From Planctomycetota bacterium (GTDB lineage Bacteria; Planctomycetota; Planctomycetia; Pirellulales; Pirellulaceae), in NCBI GenBank assembly GCA_014381825.1, contig JACNKX010000104.1, positions 1 through 64,000 of the forward strand: 64,000 nt of DNA, given 5' to 3'. Positions 17,949 to 27,045 of the stretch are shown in pieces. Positions within the stretch are counted from its first letter, which is position 1, and every line of letters starts with the position of its first letter. The notes beneath the pieces are model-generated. The model was not told the origin of the DNA and did not search any database. It worked only from the letters and a program-made list of their open reading frames with translations. The translations under genes and the position numbers were made by a program.

Positions 17949-19299
17949 CCTTGTCGCTCAACTCGATTCCATCCAACCGGCGGCGCTGCGAGGCAGCGTT
18001 GCTCGCACGGAAGGAATGCTGACTGCCGTCGCCGGATTGCCGGCTCCGGTCGGTTCGATCGTCGAGATCCAACGGCAAGCGGGTGGCGCGATCGAAGGCG
18101 AAGTGATTGGCTTCCGAGACGACTTGACTTTGGTCTATCCGTTCAGCGCGTTGTCCGGCGTGCGGCGTGGCACTCCGGTTCGGCTCAAGCGGACGGCCAA
18201 GTACTTGCGTGTCGGCGAAGAACTTCTGGGACGCGTGATCGACGCGCATGGTCGCACGACTGACCAGCTTCCTAAACCAGCACTCCCATTCCGCATAGCA
18301 CTCGATCAACGCCCCCCCCCGGCGACCGAGCGGCCAACGATCGACTCGTCAATCTCAACAGGAATACGCGCAATCGACGGGATGTTGACATGCGGCTACG
18401 GTCAGCGAGTTGGCATCTTTGCCGGGTCGGGCGTCGGCAAAAGCGTGACGCTTGGCATGATGGCGAGGTACACATCGGCCGACGTCAACGTGATCGCTTT
18501 GATCGGCGAGCGGGGACGTGAAGTCAACGAATTCATCGAGCGAGATCTGGGACCAGATGGCCTGGCCCGCAGCGTGGTCGTTGTGGCGACAAGCGATGAG
18601 CCAGCTCTCTTGCGACTCCAGGCCGCGATGACCGCTACCGCCATCGCCGAGTACTTCCGTGACCAGGGCAAGAACGTTTTGCTGCTGATGGATTCGCTAA
18701 CTCGTTTCGCGATGGCTCAGCGAGAGATCGGCTTGGCAGCCGGCGAGCCTCCCGCCACACGAGGCTATCCCCCATCCATGTTCAGTCTCCTGCCGAAGTT
18801 GGTCGAACGAGCCGGACGAAATCAACTTGGCACAATTACGGCGTTCTATTCCGTTCTTGTGGAGGGTGACGACACAAACGAACCGGTCAGCGATACGGTT
18901 CGCGGATTGCTCGACGGCCACATCATCCTTTCGCGAGACATCGCGACGCGAGGCCATTACCCAGCGATCGACATTCTGCAAAGTCTTAGTCGATCGATGC
19001 CCTCGATCACTTCACAAGAACAGCGGGACGCCGCGCAGGCGATCCGAGAGTTAATGGCGGCCTACCACGATCACGAAGACCTGATTTCCATCGGAGCGTA
19101 TCGTCAAGGTTCGAATGCGGTCGTCGACGCCGCCATCCTGCTTCACGATGAGATCGACAGTTTTTTGCGGCAAAGCGTCGCCGATCCTTGTTCGCTCGGT
19201 CAAGCATTGACCGAATTGATCCAGCTAGGAGCCCGATGCACTGCCGCTAAAGCAATGACTTATGGGACCGACAACCAAATCCCTGCGGCGACCGAGTAA
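17941..19299 (+). CDS. fliI: Flagellum-specific ATP synthase FliI
   Basis: This export ATPase energises unfolding and entry of flagellar substrates at the cytoplasmic face of the gate. The 452-residue protein is a full F1-beta-like ATPase with Walker A GSGVGKS (162-168), the IGERGREVNEF segment, Walker B region VLLLMDSLTRFAMAQRE and the PPATRGYPPSMF loop. The frame is open to 17911, but the ATG at 17941 overlaps the fliH stop and is the natural start. A run of nine C residues (18312-18320) encodes part of a Pro-Pro-Pro stretch just before the nucleotide-binding core and could be prone to slippage. Confidence 0.97.
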   Translation: MNDLVAQLDSIQPAALRGSVARTEGMLTAVAGLPAPVGSIVEIQRQAGGAIEGEVIGFRDDLTLVYPFSALSGVRRGTPVRLKRTAKYLRVGEELLGRVIDAHGRTTDQLPKPALPFRIALDQRPPPATERPTIDSSISTGIRAIDGMLTCGYGQRVGIFAGSGVGKSVTLGMMARYTSADVNVIALIGERGREVNEFIERDLGPDGLARSVVVVATSDEPALLRLQAAMTATAIAEYFRDQGKNVLLLMDSLTRFAMAQREIGLAAGEPPATRGYPPSMFSLLPKLVERAGRNQLGTITAFYSVLVEGDDTNEPVSDTVRGLLDGHIILSRDIATRGHYPAIDILQSLSRSMPSITSQEQRDAAQAIRELMAAYHDHEDLISIGAYRQGSNAVVDAAILLHDEIDSFLRQSVADPCSLGQALTELIQLGARCTAAKAMTYGTDNQIPAATE

Positions 19300-19305
19300 T
19301 GAATC

Positions 19306-19761
19306 ATGACCAAGTTTCAGTTTCGACTAGAGTCGCTCGTCAAGATGCGCGAAGCAGATCGCCAGCAGCGACGGCTCGAATTGGCCGAAGCCTTTCACGC
19401 CGAGTCAATACTTCGCCAACAAGCGGCGCAGTTGAAGCAAGACATTCTGGAAATGGAAAAGCGATCGCGCGTCATCGGCTCGCCGGGACAAGTCCAGGTC
19501 GATCGAATGCTCGACACGCATCGCTACAAACTGATGTTAAAGGCTCAAGTGGTCGTGATCGGCCAGAAGGAAGCAACAATTCAAACGGAGATTGAACGGC
19601 GGAGAACGGCATTGGCGGCTGCCGATCGGGACGTGCGAGTGCTCGAGAAGCTGAAAGAGCGCAAACGCGAAGAGCACGCCGCCGCCGAACTGAAACGCGA
19701 TTCGAAACAACTGGATGAATTCGCAGGACAACGCTGGAGCCGTGATAGGAAAGATCAGTGA
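19306..19761 (+). CDS. fliJ: Flagellar FliJ-like export chaperone/stalk protein
   Basis: The 151-residue protein starts with the FliJ signature KFQFRLESLVKMRE and is predicted to be a continuous two-helix coiled coil with very high Lys/Arg/Glu/Gln content. FliJ forms the central stalk of the FliI hexamer and contacts FlhA. It lies 6 bp after fliI, and its TGA shares one base with the next start. The call rests on the N-terminal motif, the coiled coil and its position. Confidence 0.88.
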   Translation: MTKFQFRLESLVKMREADRQQRRLELAEAFHAESILRQQAAQLKQDILEMEKRSRVIGSPGQVQVDRMLDTHRYKLMLKAQVVVIGQKEATIQTEIERRRTALAAADRDVRVLEKLKERKREEHAAAELKRDSKQLDEFAGQRWSRDRKDQ

Positions 19762-20423
19762 TGGGGATCGTGGGCAAGACAATAGCGGTAGCAAACACAG
19801 GATTTGTGTACGTCTGTATCGCCACGACAGTCGCCGAACTGATCATCGTCGCATCGCTTTGGCACGCCGGTGCCTTTGAAACGACGAAGATGCGAAAGTA
19901 CGCGGCCATCGTCTACGGCTTTGAACTCGCGACACTTGATCTCGATGGCCAGCAAACTAAGGCCACTGAAACCGACGACCGTATGACACGAGACGAGCTA
20001 CTCGATTCAAGAGTTCAGAGCAACGAAACACTTGCGACCCGACAAGAAGCGATCACAAAGGGATCAGATGACATTCGCGGTCTCGTTCAAACCCTGTCCA
20101 CCAAACGCGACCGGTACGAGATCGTCAAAGGCGGGTTCGATAAATTGCTCGCGCAACTGGAGACGGACGTCAACGATACGGCATTGACCGAAGTACGCAG
20201 AACGCTTGAAGTACTCCAACCGAAACAGACCAAAGACCTGATAATCGATATGCTCCAAGATGGCGACGTTGCCCCAGGAGACGATGTCCTCGCAGACGTT
20301 CTGGCCATGATTCGCGGCATGCCACAAGACAAGCTGAAGAAGATTTTTGGCGAGTTCAAAACGGAGGAAGAACGAACAATCTTGAATCAAATCTTACGCG
20401 CCATTGGAGAACTCGACTCGTAG
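19761..20423 (+). CDS. MotE/YlxF-like flagellar membrane protein, copy 1
   Basis: The 220-residue protein has an N-terminal transmembrane helix (about 13-33), a helical charged middle and a C-terminal MgtE-N/FliG-like helical domain (TALTEVRRTLEVLQPKQ, MIRGMPQDKLKKIFGEFK). Proteins of this type sit between fliJ and fliK in many operons (YlxF in Bacillus; MotE in alpha-proteobacteria, a chaperone of MotC). The next gene is a paralogue with the same end motif, so this locus carries a tandem pair. The ATG at 19761 overlaps the fliJ stop. The precise role is inferred from position and fold pattern only. Confidence 0.7.
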   Translation: MGIVGKTIAVANTGFVYVCIATTVAELIIVASLWHAGAFETTKMRKYAAIVYGFELATLDLDGQQTKATETDDRMTRDELLDSRVQSNETLATRQEAITKGSDDIRGLVQTLSTKRDRYEIVKGGFDKLLAQLETDVNDTALTEVRRTLEVLQPKQTKDLIIDMLQDGDVAPGDDVLADVLAMIRGMPQDKLKKIFGEFKTEEERTILNQILRAIGELDS

Positions 20424-20430
20424 TTGCTGA

Positions 20431-21141
20431 ATGATGAAACTTATACGTGTCCCACTCACTGCATTGGCCTATTTCAGCGTCGCGACGATTCTCGCACAGG
20501 TCGCGATGCTTGGAATGCTATACGCGCGCGGCAACTTGTCGCAAGAAAAGGCTGTCGAATTGATCGCAGTTTCGCGTGACATCGATCTGCCGGCGATGTG
20601 GCATGAATTGGAAGCTGCGTCAAAACCAGTCGAAGTAGAACAAGTTTCATTCGAGGAGGTCCTGACCGCACGCAAGCGAGCGAGTCTCGATCTCGATCTT
20701 CGCGAGATTGCGGCCGACAAGGGATTAATCGATGTTCAGCATCTGGCGGTCCTATTCGAAGACGAACGGCGACAATACGACTTGCTGAAATATCGCTTTG
20801 ATCAGCGAATCGAAAACGTACGCCTGGGCGCTGTCGAACCAGGACTGAAGGAGGTCCAACGCCAGCTGGAATCAGTGGACGCCAAGCTGGCGAAAGACCA
20901 AATTCTTCGCATCCTCAGCGATCCTGACATTCCGCCGGAGAAATCGATTAACTTCGTCGTCACCATGTTTAAAAACATGCCGCTGGACCGCAAAAAGAAG
21001 ATCATGAGCGAGTTCAAATCCGACGAAGACCGGAAACAGTTAAACGTAATCATGGCCCAAATCCGATTGGGAGTGCCTGACGTCGAAGTAATTCGTCAGA
21101 CGCGTGAACAGTTCGAGGCATTCAATACAGGCAGCAACTGA
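20431..21141 (+). CDS. MotE/YlxF-like flagellar membrane protein, copy 2
   Basis: The 236-residue protein has a transmembrane helix at about 8-28, a charged helical middle and a C-terminal domain matching its upstream neighbour (LKEVQRQLESVDAKLAKD, MFKNMPLDRKKKIMSEFKS). The shared end pattern, a -(F/I)-x-x-M-P-x-D-(K/R)-x-K-K-I-(F/M)- motif, shows that the two arose by duplication. It lies 7 bp after copy 1 and 11 bp before fliK. The pair could form a heteromer around the basal body or stator; that is inference. Confidence 0.7.
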   Translation: MMKLIRVPLTALAYFSVATILAQVAMLGMLYARGNLSQEKAVELIAVSRDIDLPAMWHELEAASKPVEVEQVSFEEVLTARKRASLDLDLREIAADKGLIDVQHLAVLFEDERRQYDLLKYRFDQRIENVRLGAVEPGLKEVQRQLESVDAKLAKDQILRILSDPDIPPEKSINFVVTMFKNMPLDRKKKIMSEFKSDEDRKQLNVIMAQIRLGVPDVEVIRQTREQFEAFNTGSN

Positions 21142-21152
21142 GGCCAATCATC

Positions 21153-22616
21153 ATGGTTCCATTCTCCTTTGAAAACATTAGTCGCACGGCGGCGTTGGAG
21201 ACGTTCAGCGCTTCCGCGGTCTCTGATGCCGCACGCGAAACGCATGAATCTTTCAAGTCGCACCTACAGCGAACTGCCGCCACGACTCGTGATGATTCGC
21301 CTCGTGAGTCGAAGCGAGAAGACGAATCACTCGATCGTCGCGATACCACATCCGCTGAATCGTTACCCGACGAACCCATTCGTCAAGGCACTGGCGAAAC
21401 GCGCCCGGATGACGCGCCTCATGAAGACCTGCGGGAAGACGAGTCGCCTGATTCGAAAAAGGTGACCGAAGCGTCTGAGGAGGCGAACGAAGAGGACGTG
21501 CAACAAGACACCACGGCGGAGGGCCAGATCGTCGCCGTAGCAGCTGCGGCGGAACACCAATCCGCAATTCAAGGGCTTGAGTTGAAGGTCGCTGGCAAAT
21601 TGAACAACGACCAGGGCGAAACGACCGCAGACCGAACCAGTGAAGAATCGCTTAGCGAACTCGGCATTGAAACTGGCGTATCCTTGGCATTGGCCGAAGA
21701 ACCATCCGACGGCGAGAAATCGATACGAAGTAGTGGCGACACCTCGGAGACGAACAAACTCACACCTCATCTCGAAGAGCCGGACCTCTCAACGGCGAAC
21801 GAAGAAGCCGAGTCTGTCGCGCCCCAAGAAGACGTTGACGTTCCTCAGACGACCACGGCAGACACGGACACGGCGCAAGGACGCTCAACGCTCCAGCGAC
21901 GCGGACCTAGTAACGACATCGCCACACAGCAGGCACCGGACGAAGCGACGAACGCAGTCAACAAGCCGGCTGATGCGGAACTTGTCGCGGCGGCGTTGGA
22001 CACCGCAAGTGACGACAGTTCGCACAATCGCCGAGATCACAAAGAGGTAGACACGACACGTCCAATTGGGAACGCCACGACGTCCGAGGCATCGACGACG
22101 ACGCCCGGTACGCCGAGCCGCTTCGCCGAACACTTGCTCGCCAGAACGGGAGATCCCAATGCTCGCGGCTTAAATATCTCCGACGCTGATCAGTCTCGTT
22201 TCGTCGACCGGGTCGCTCGAGCTGTGCAAGCAACGGGAGATCGCGGAGGTACGCTCCGATTGCGGCTAAGTCCGCCAGAACTTGGTTCCTTGACCTTGGA
22301 AGTAAAAGTTCAATCGGGAGTCGTGAGCGCTCGTGTTGAGGCCGATTCGTCCGCGGCTCGTTCGCTGTTGTTAGAGAACCTGCCCTTGCTCCGCGAGCGA
22401 TTAGCTGAACAAGGGATGAGAGTGGATCAATTCGATGTCGACTTGAGTGATCGACACGCCGGCGAAACACCTGATGGGATGCAACAAAACGATCAGCAGC
22501 AGGAGGATCGCCCGCAGGCAGAGGTAGCGGCTGACGAGCTCGAAGAAACTCCTCGAATCCCGACAAACAAAACACGCACCGGTCACGGAGACGAGCAACT
22601 GAACGTCATCGTCTGA
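21153..22616 (+). CDS. fliK: Flagellar hook-length control protein FliK
   Basis: FliK measures hook length and switches the export gate from hook to filament substrates. The 487-residue protein has a very acidic, Thr/Ser/Glu-rich low-complexity ruler region (about 25-320) and the conserved C-terminal domain (RLRLSPPELGSLTLEVKV, then LLLENLPLLRERLAEQGM, about 365-425), which interacts with FlhB-C. The FlhB here has an altered cleavage motif, so the switch may differ. It is followed by 171 bp of spacer, the longest gap in this part of the cluster. Confidence 0.92.
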   Translation: MVPFSFENISRTAALETFSASAVSDAARETHESFKSHLQRTAATTRDDSPRESKREDESLDRRDTTSAESLPDEPIRQGTGETRPDDAPHEDLREDESPDSKKVTEASEEANEEDVQQDTTAEGQIVAVAAAAEHQSAIQGLELKVAGKLNNDQGETTADRTSEESLSELGIETGVSLALAEEPSDGEKSIRSSGDTSETNKLTPHLEEPDLSTANEEAESVAPQEDVDVPQTTTADTDTAQGRSTLQRRGPSNDIATQQAPDEATNAVNKPADAELVAAALDTASDDSSHNRRDHKEVDTTRPIGNATTSEASTTTPGTPSRFAEHLLARTGDPNARGLNISDADQSRFVDRVARAVQATGDRGGTLRLRLSPPELGSLTLEVKVQSGVVSARVEADSSAARSLLLENLPLLRERLAEQGMRVDQFDVDLSDRHAGETPDGMQQNDQQQEDRPQAEVAADELEETPRIPTNKTRTGHGDEQLNVIV

Positions 22617-22787
22617 GCGAAGAAACCAAACACTACGCAAAGCAACGAATGTCGCGTCGTTCGATGTGACGATCGGCGTCGCAAGCGATCAACGATAGCA
22701 CGTAAACGAGCGTGTCTTTCGTGGCGTGCGCGCGTGCTGATCACGGTGCGCGGTAAACGCCTTCCGTAAAACATAAGGAACGAAAGA

Positions 22788-23237
22788 TTGTCAAGAATCC
22801 CAGCCACGACGTCGATTGACCAAACGACGACGACAAGTGATCAGCAAGGACCTGGGCTGAATGAAGTTGATGTTGATCAGTTCCTCACTCTGTTGATCGC
22901 GGAACTACAGAACCAAGATCCGCTCAACCCGATGGACAACAGCGAACTGGTTCAACAGATCGGCCAGATCCGCGAGATCAGTGCCACCAACCAGTTGAGC
23001 GAGACCTTGAGCTCAGTGCTATTAGGACAGAACACGGCAACCGCTAGCAGCTTGATTGGCAAGCGGGTTACCGCTTTGACAGATGATGCAGAGAACGTTG
23101 AAGGCATTGTGACACGCGCGTCGGTCACCGTTGATAACAGCGATGGTAGCCGGGCTATTCGAGTTCACATTGGCGATAAGAGTGTTAGCTTAGATAACAT
23201 TCGCGAAATTGTTGGGGAAGAAGAAGTCGGCGCATAA
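22788..23237 (+). CDS. flgD: Flagellar hook-cap/assembly protein FlgD (short form)
   Basis: FlgD caps the growing hook and is needed for polymerisation of FlgE. The N-terminal signature is clear (VDQFLTLLIAELQNQDPLNPMDNSEL in two parts, about 27-52; QIGQIREISATNQL). The start is a TTG with AAGGA 9 bases upstream; no in-frame ATG precedes the conserved region. At 149 residues it lacks the usual FnIII/tudor-like C-terminal domains and ends after one short beta unit. It sits directly before flgE, as expected. Confidence 0.93.
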   Translation: MSRIPATTSIDQTTTTSDQQGPGLNEVDVDQFLTLLIAELQNQDPLNPMDNSELVQQIGQIREISATNQLSETLSSVLLGQNTATASSLIGKRVTALTDDAENVEGIVTRASVTVDNSDGSRAIRVHIGDKSVSLDNIREIVGEEEVGA

Positions 23238-23313
23238 CGCGAAGCAAGATCGCTCCCGTGTTCATGCGCTGTTCGGCCACATATTACCTAGTTTGGCCAC
23301 GGAGAAATGAATC

Positions 23314-25770
23314 ATGGGTCTAGCTTCGGCACTATCTACCGCCTTAACAGGTCTTACCGCTGCGGAAACGCAAATCGACGTTGTCGGTAATAACCTTGCC
23401 AACTCGCAAACGGTTGGGTTCAAAGAGTCGGGAATTTCCTTTACGACTCAGTTTCTACAGAACCTCGGGCTCGGATCACAACCAACGGCCACAACTGGCG
23501 GTACGAATCCTCGCCAAACCGGTCTTGGTACTCAGGTCGCAGAAATTGCGCCAATCTTTACGCAAGGCACAATCCAATCTAGTTCATCCGCATCCGATGT
23601 TGCGTTACAAGGCGACGGGTTCTTTGTCGTGCAGAGTTCAACCGGTGAATCGCTTTACACGCGATCCGGCATCTTCAAAACCAATTCACAGAACGAGCTT
23701 GTCACAGTCAACGGAAACCGATTGCTTGGATACGCTGTTGATGAAGAGTTTGCGCTACAAACCACGGAACTTGTCCCCATCGCCGTGCCGGTCGGTTCGG
23801 TGCGTGTCGCGCAAGCTACCAACAACGTCTTTCTCGAAGGAATTCTGCCACCAACCGGCGACGTGGCTGACACCGCAGAAGTGATTGACAGCGCCATTCT
23901 GGGGGACGCCAGCATTCCTCGTCCAGACACTTCCGGCGCAACGGTTAACTCGGCCCCCGTTCCCAATGAAGGCTTGGTTACTTTCGTCCACGGCGATACT
24001 GGTGGTTCCCATGTTGAAGGTGACAGTTATCGCTATCGCTTTGCCTACTTGGATGGTAACGGGACAGAGGCGACCGTTTCCGATGAAAGAACCGTGACGG
24101 TACAGGGGGCCGATGGACTCCCTAACAATTTGATCACGCTGAATAATCTGCCGACGTTAGCAACAGGCGAATACGACCAGTTGCGGATCTATCGAACTGA
24201 ACCGAATGGAAGCAATTTTTATCGCCTGGGCGAAGTTGACTTGACTTCCACCACTAGCTTCGTTGACTCGGATCCCGCTAGTGTCGATCTAAACGAACCG
24301 CTTGATCAAGGAGTCCTGACCGGCAACTACAGTTATCTCGTCACCTACGCTAACGCCAACGGCGAAACCCGCCCGACTCCACTCGGTACGTCGGTCAATG
24401 TGGCGGACGGGAGAGTTCACCTTAGCAACTTGCCAGTGCCACCGATCCCGGGTCCGGGCGACAGCTTCCCTCTTTATGACAGCGTCCGAATCTATCGCAA
24501 TCTCGCAACCGACTCGAGTACGTTCTACCTCGTAAGTGAAATCGATCCTAACCTGACCACGGAGTTCACGGACAACATCTCGGACAACATCGTAGGTCAG
24601 AATGCGCAAGTCGACTTCGATGGCCCGACGATCACTCCGAACACGTTACTCACGGACGTTCTCGTTCGCGACGAACTGAACTTCGAGAATCTGTTCCAAG
24701 AGGGCACGCTGAGCTTCAGCGGCCGCAAGGGGGGCCGTGCTCTGGAGACACAAGAATTTGCCATCACAGACACGGCAACGGTCCAAGAGCTCATGGACTT
24801 CATGCGTGTCACGACAGGAATTCAGCGAGCCGCTGACGATCCCTCGAATCCCGTTCCGAACTCGGTCAACAGCATTCCTGGAGACTCGTCGACCCTCACG
24901 CCAGGGGCGACGATTACTCCAGATGGAAGAATCCGTTTCGTGTCGAACAACGGAGTGGACGCCGCGATAAATATTGGCTTGTCAGCATTCGTGTTGACGA
25001 CAACCGCAGGCGGCATCGCCACTCCGAACCTGGGTTTCGGTACGACGCAGGCGGCAAAGGGACAGAGCGCGGCGGCTGACTTCCTCGTCTTCGACTCGCT
25101 TGGCATTCCGATCAATGTTCGAGTAACGACGGTGATGGAATCGCGAACCGGGACGGCGACAACTTATCGGTGGTTCGCCGACTCGGCAGATAACGATCCG
25201 ATCGCCGGAGTCGATCTTTCGGTAGGAACGGGATTGGTGACATTCGACGGACAGGGCAACTATTTGACAGCGACGAACACTCAAGTATCGATCGATCGCC
25301 GCAACACGCCCTCCGCCACACCGCTCGACTTCGATCTTGATTTCTCCGCGATCAGCGGTCTCGAGAATGAAGCTGCCACGCTCGCCGCCTCGCGACAGGA
25401 CGGCTCAGGGGCAGGGACGTTATCGAGCTTCACAATTGGCGAGGACGGAGTCGTACGGGGTTCGTTCAGTAACGGAGTGGCTCGAACCCTCGGGCAGGTC
25501 CGGTTGGCTCGCTTCTCGAATCCCGCAGGTCTTGAACAGCGAGGCCAAAACATGTTTTCAATCGGAGCCAACTCGGGATTGCCGGTAGAAGGAAACCCAG
25601 GCGAAAACGGAATCGCGACACTTGTCTCTGGAGCTGTCGAGCTCTCGAACACGGACATCGGCTCCAATCTTATCGACCTCGTGTTAGCAACGACCCAGTA
25701 CCGAGGCAACACTCGAGTGATCACCGCCGCCCAACAGCTGCTCGAAGAGTTGCTGAATTTGCGGCGATAA
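23314..25770 (+). CDS. flgE: Flagellar hook protein FlgE, enlarged
   Basis: FlgE polymerises into the hook outside the cell. The N-terminal rod/hook signature (ETQIDVVGNNLANSQTVGF, about 18-36) and the C-terminal helix (DLVLATTQYRGNTRVITAA) are intact. At 818 residues it is about twice the enterobacterial length. The extra mass includes two successive repeats at about 237-320 and 336-421, each with a YxYxxxYxxxNG(T/E)xT start, a xLxNLP strand, an (R)IYR motif and a TxxFxD end, resembling FnIII or Ig-like sandwiches. These probably decorate the hook surface. GGAG precedes the ATG. Confidence 0.95.
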   Translation: MGLASALSTALTGLTAAETQIDVVGNNLANSQTVGFKESGISFTTQFLQNLGLGSQPTATTGGTNPRQTGLGTQVAEIAPIFTQGTIQSSSSASDVALQGDGFFVVQSSTGESLYTRSGIFKTNSQNELVTVNGNRLLGYAVDEEFALQTTELVPIAVPVGSVRVAQATNNVFLEGILPPTGDVADTAEVIDSAILGDASIPRPDTSGATVNSAPVPNEGLVTFVHGDTGGSHVEGDSYRYRFAYLDGNGTEATVSDERTVTVQGADGLPNNLITLNNLPTLATGEYDQLRIYRTEPNGSNFYRLGEVDLTSTTSFVDSDPASVDLNEPLDQGVLTGNYSYLVTYANANGETRPTPLGTSVNVADGRVHLSNLPVPPIPGPGDSFPLYDSVRIYRNLATDSSTFYLVSEIDPNLTTEFTDNISDNIVGQNAQVDFDGPTITPNTLLTDVLVRDELNFENLFQEGTLSFSGRKGGRALETQEFAITDTATVQELMDFMRVTTGIQRAADDPSNPVPNSVNSIPGDSSTLTPGATITPDGRIRFVSNNGVDAAINIGLSAFVLTTTAGGIATPNLGFGTTQAAKGQSAAADFLVFDSLGIPINVRVTTVMESRTGTATTYRWFADSADNDPIAGVDLSVGTGLVTFDGQGNYLTATNTQVSIDRRNTPSATPLDFDLDFSAISGLENEAATLAASRQDGSGAGTLSSFTIGEDGVVRGSFSNGVARTLGQVRLARFSNPAGLEQRGQNMFSIGANSGLPVEGNPGENGIATLVSGAVELSNTDIGSNLIDLVLATTQYRGNTRVITAAQQLLEELLNLRR

Positions 25771-25807
25771 CCAAGAATAGAACGGCAGTATCGGTACAGT
25801 TGATTTA

Positions 25808-25838
25808 ATCGCTACGCACCAACCTGATGCGTGGCGAT
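25808..25838 (+). terminator. Hairpin after flgE
   Basis: ATCGCTACGCA (25808-25818) and TGCGTGGCGAT (25828-25838) pair over 11 bp with one mismatch and a 9-base loop. Only TTG follows, so it may be a weak terminator or a processing site. It lies in the 209-bp gap before flbD; no promoter with correct sigma-54 spacing was found there. Confidence 0.45.
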
Positions 25839-25979
25839 TTGAATGGGACGAATCGTCGTTCCCGATGGGTCTCGACGGGCTACACGAATTCTTATCCTAT
25901 GTTTTTGCAGATGCTGTGACCTTACCGGCGGCGGTGTGTCGTTGTGTCCGGGGCACGACTTGCGCGGAAGGAATGCGAC

Positions 25980-26234
25980 ATGATCAAGCTCTCCCGCCTG
26001 GATGGCGAGCAGTTTGTGTTGAACGCTGACTTGATCCGCTATGTCGAAAGCCGTCCCGACACGTTCATCACGCTGACGTCGGGCGAGCGATTGGTTGTGG
26101 CAGAGACGATGGACGAGGTATTCGATCGCACCGTGCAGTATCAGCAGACAAAGCATCTGATGCCAGCACCAGCGACGCATGCACCTCGCCAGTCCGCCTC
26201 CTCTGCCAGCCTTGCAAAGCCGACAGCTGTATAA
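25980..26234 (+). CDS. flbD: FlbD-family flagellar protein
   Basis: The 84-residue protein matches the small FlbD/SwrD family, with IKLSRLDGEQFVLNADLIRY, then ESRPDTFITLTSGERLVVAETMDEV (in parts) at 2-55. In Bacillus the homologue SwrD raises motor torque. The gene usually sits next to motA/motB, as here. The tail is Pro/Ala/Ser-rich. The ATG at 25980 follows AAGGA and begins exactly at the family N-terminus; a longer open frame from 25944 is not needed. Confidence 0.88.
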   Translation: MIKLSRLDGEQFVLNADLIRYVESRPDTFITLTSGERLVVAETMDEVFDRTVQYQQTKHLMPAPATHAPRQSASSASLAKPTAV

Positions 26235-26263
26235 AGAGTTGATCGAATCGGAAGTTAAAGCAC

Positions 26264-27034
26264 ATGGATATCTCCAGCCTCGTCGGATTCCTGTTGGCCT
26301 TCGGCCTGATCATCGGCTCGATGATGATGGGCTCCGCACCGATGTCCGCATTTATCGACATTCCATCCGGTATGGTCGTCATTGGTGGTGCAATCGCCGC
26401 GGCGATGATGTGCTTCCCGCTCAAAAGCATGATCGGGACGCCAGGCGTGATGATGAAAGTTTTCCTTTCAAAGCCAATTGATGTTAAGGAAATCATCGAG
26501 CAAATCGTCAGCCTCGCCGAAACCGCTCGACGCGACGGCCTGCTTGCATTGGAAGGCCGCATGGAAGAGGTGAGTGACCCGTTCATCAAACTCGGCGTTC
26601 AAATGGCCGTCGACGGCACTCGCCCCGAAGTCATCGAAGATATCTTGCGTACGGAAATCGATGCGATCTCAGGGCGGCATCGCGACGGTAAGGCCGTCAT
26701 GGATCAATTGGGCCGCTTTGCGCCTGCTTACGGAATGATCGGGACGTTGATGGGCCTGATCATGATGCTCAGCGACATGTCCGACCCGTCCGGCATCGGA
26801 GCAGGTATGGCCGTCGCGCTGATTACAACCCTATACGGAGCGATCGTATCGAACGCGATCTTTATGCCGTTTGCGGAAAAACTTTCGAGCAACAACAAAA
26901 GCGAATTGAACGCCTTGGAAATCGTTGTCCGTGGAGTAATGGCGATTCAATCGGGTGAAAATCCACGCGTCATCGAACAGAAGCTTTACTCGTTCCTTCC
27001 GGCCAAGCAGCGTCCTCAGGAGGAAGCTGCATAG
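26264..27034 (+). CDS. motA: Flagellar stator protein MotA
   Basis: MotA is the ring subunit of the ion-driven stator, and its cytoplasmic loop pushes on FliG. The 256-residue protein has four transmembrane helices and the conserved cytoplasmic charges in ARRDGLLALEGRMEE (Arg and Glu matching E. coli R90 and E98). The LGRFAPAYGMIGTLMGLI and ALITTLYGAIVSNAIFMP helices complete the family pattern. It sits 11 bp before motB. The intact stator charges contrast with the changed FliG residues. Confidence 0.96.
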   Translation: MDISSLVGFLLAFGLIIGSMMMGSAPMSAFIDIPSGMVVIGGAIAAAMMCFPLKSMIGTPGVMMKVFLSKPIDVKEIIEQIVSLAETARRDGLLALEGRMEEVSDPFIKLGVQMAVDGTRPEVIEDILRTEIDAISGRHRDGKAVMDQLGRFAPAYGMIGTLMGLIMMLSDMSDPSGIGAGMAVALITTLYGAIVSNAIFMPFAEKLSSNNKSELNALEIVVRGVMAIQSGENPRVIEQKLYSFLPAKQRPQEEAA

Positions 27035-27045
27035 CTTCGTGACTC

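Noticed and set aside
21958-22575. 205-codon minus-strand frame inside fliK
   Set aside because: It is antisense to the fliK coding region including the conserved C-terminal domain, and its arginine-rich composition is typical of a shadow frame.
22722-22738. Sigma-54-like sequence before flgD
   Set aside because: The GG and GC elements are separated by 11 bases instead of 10.
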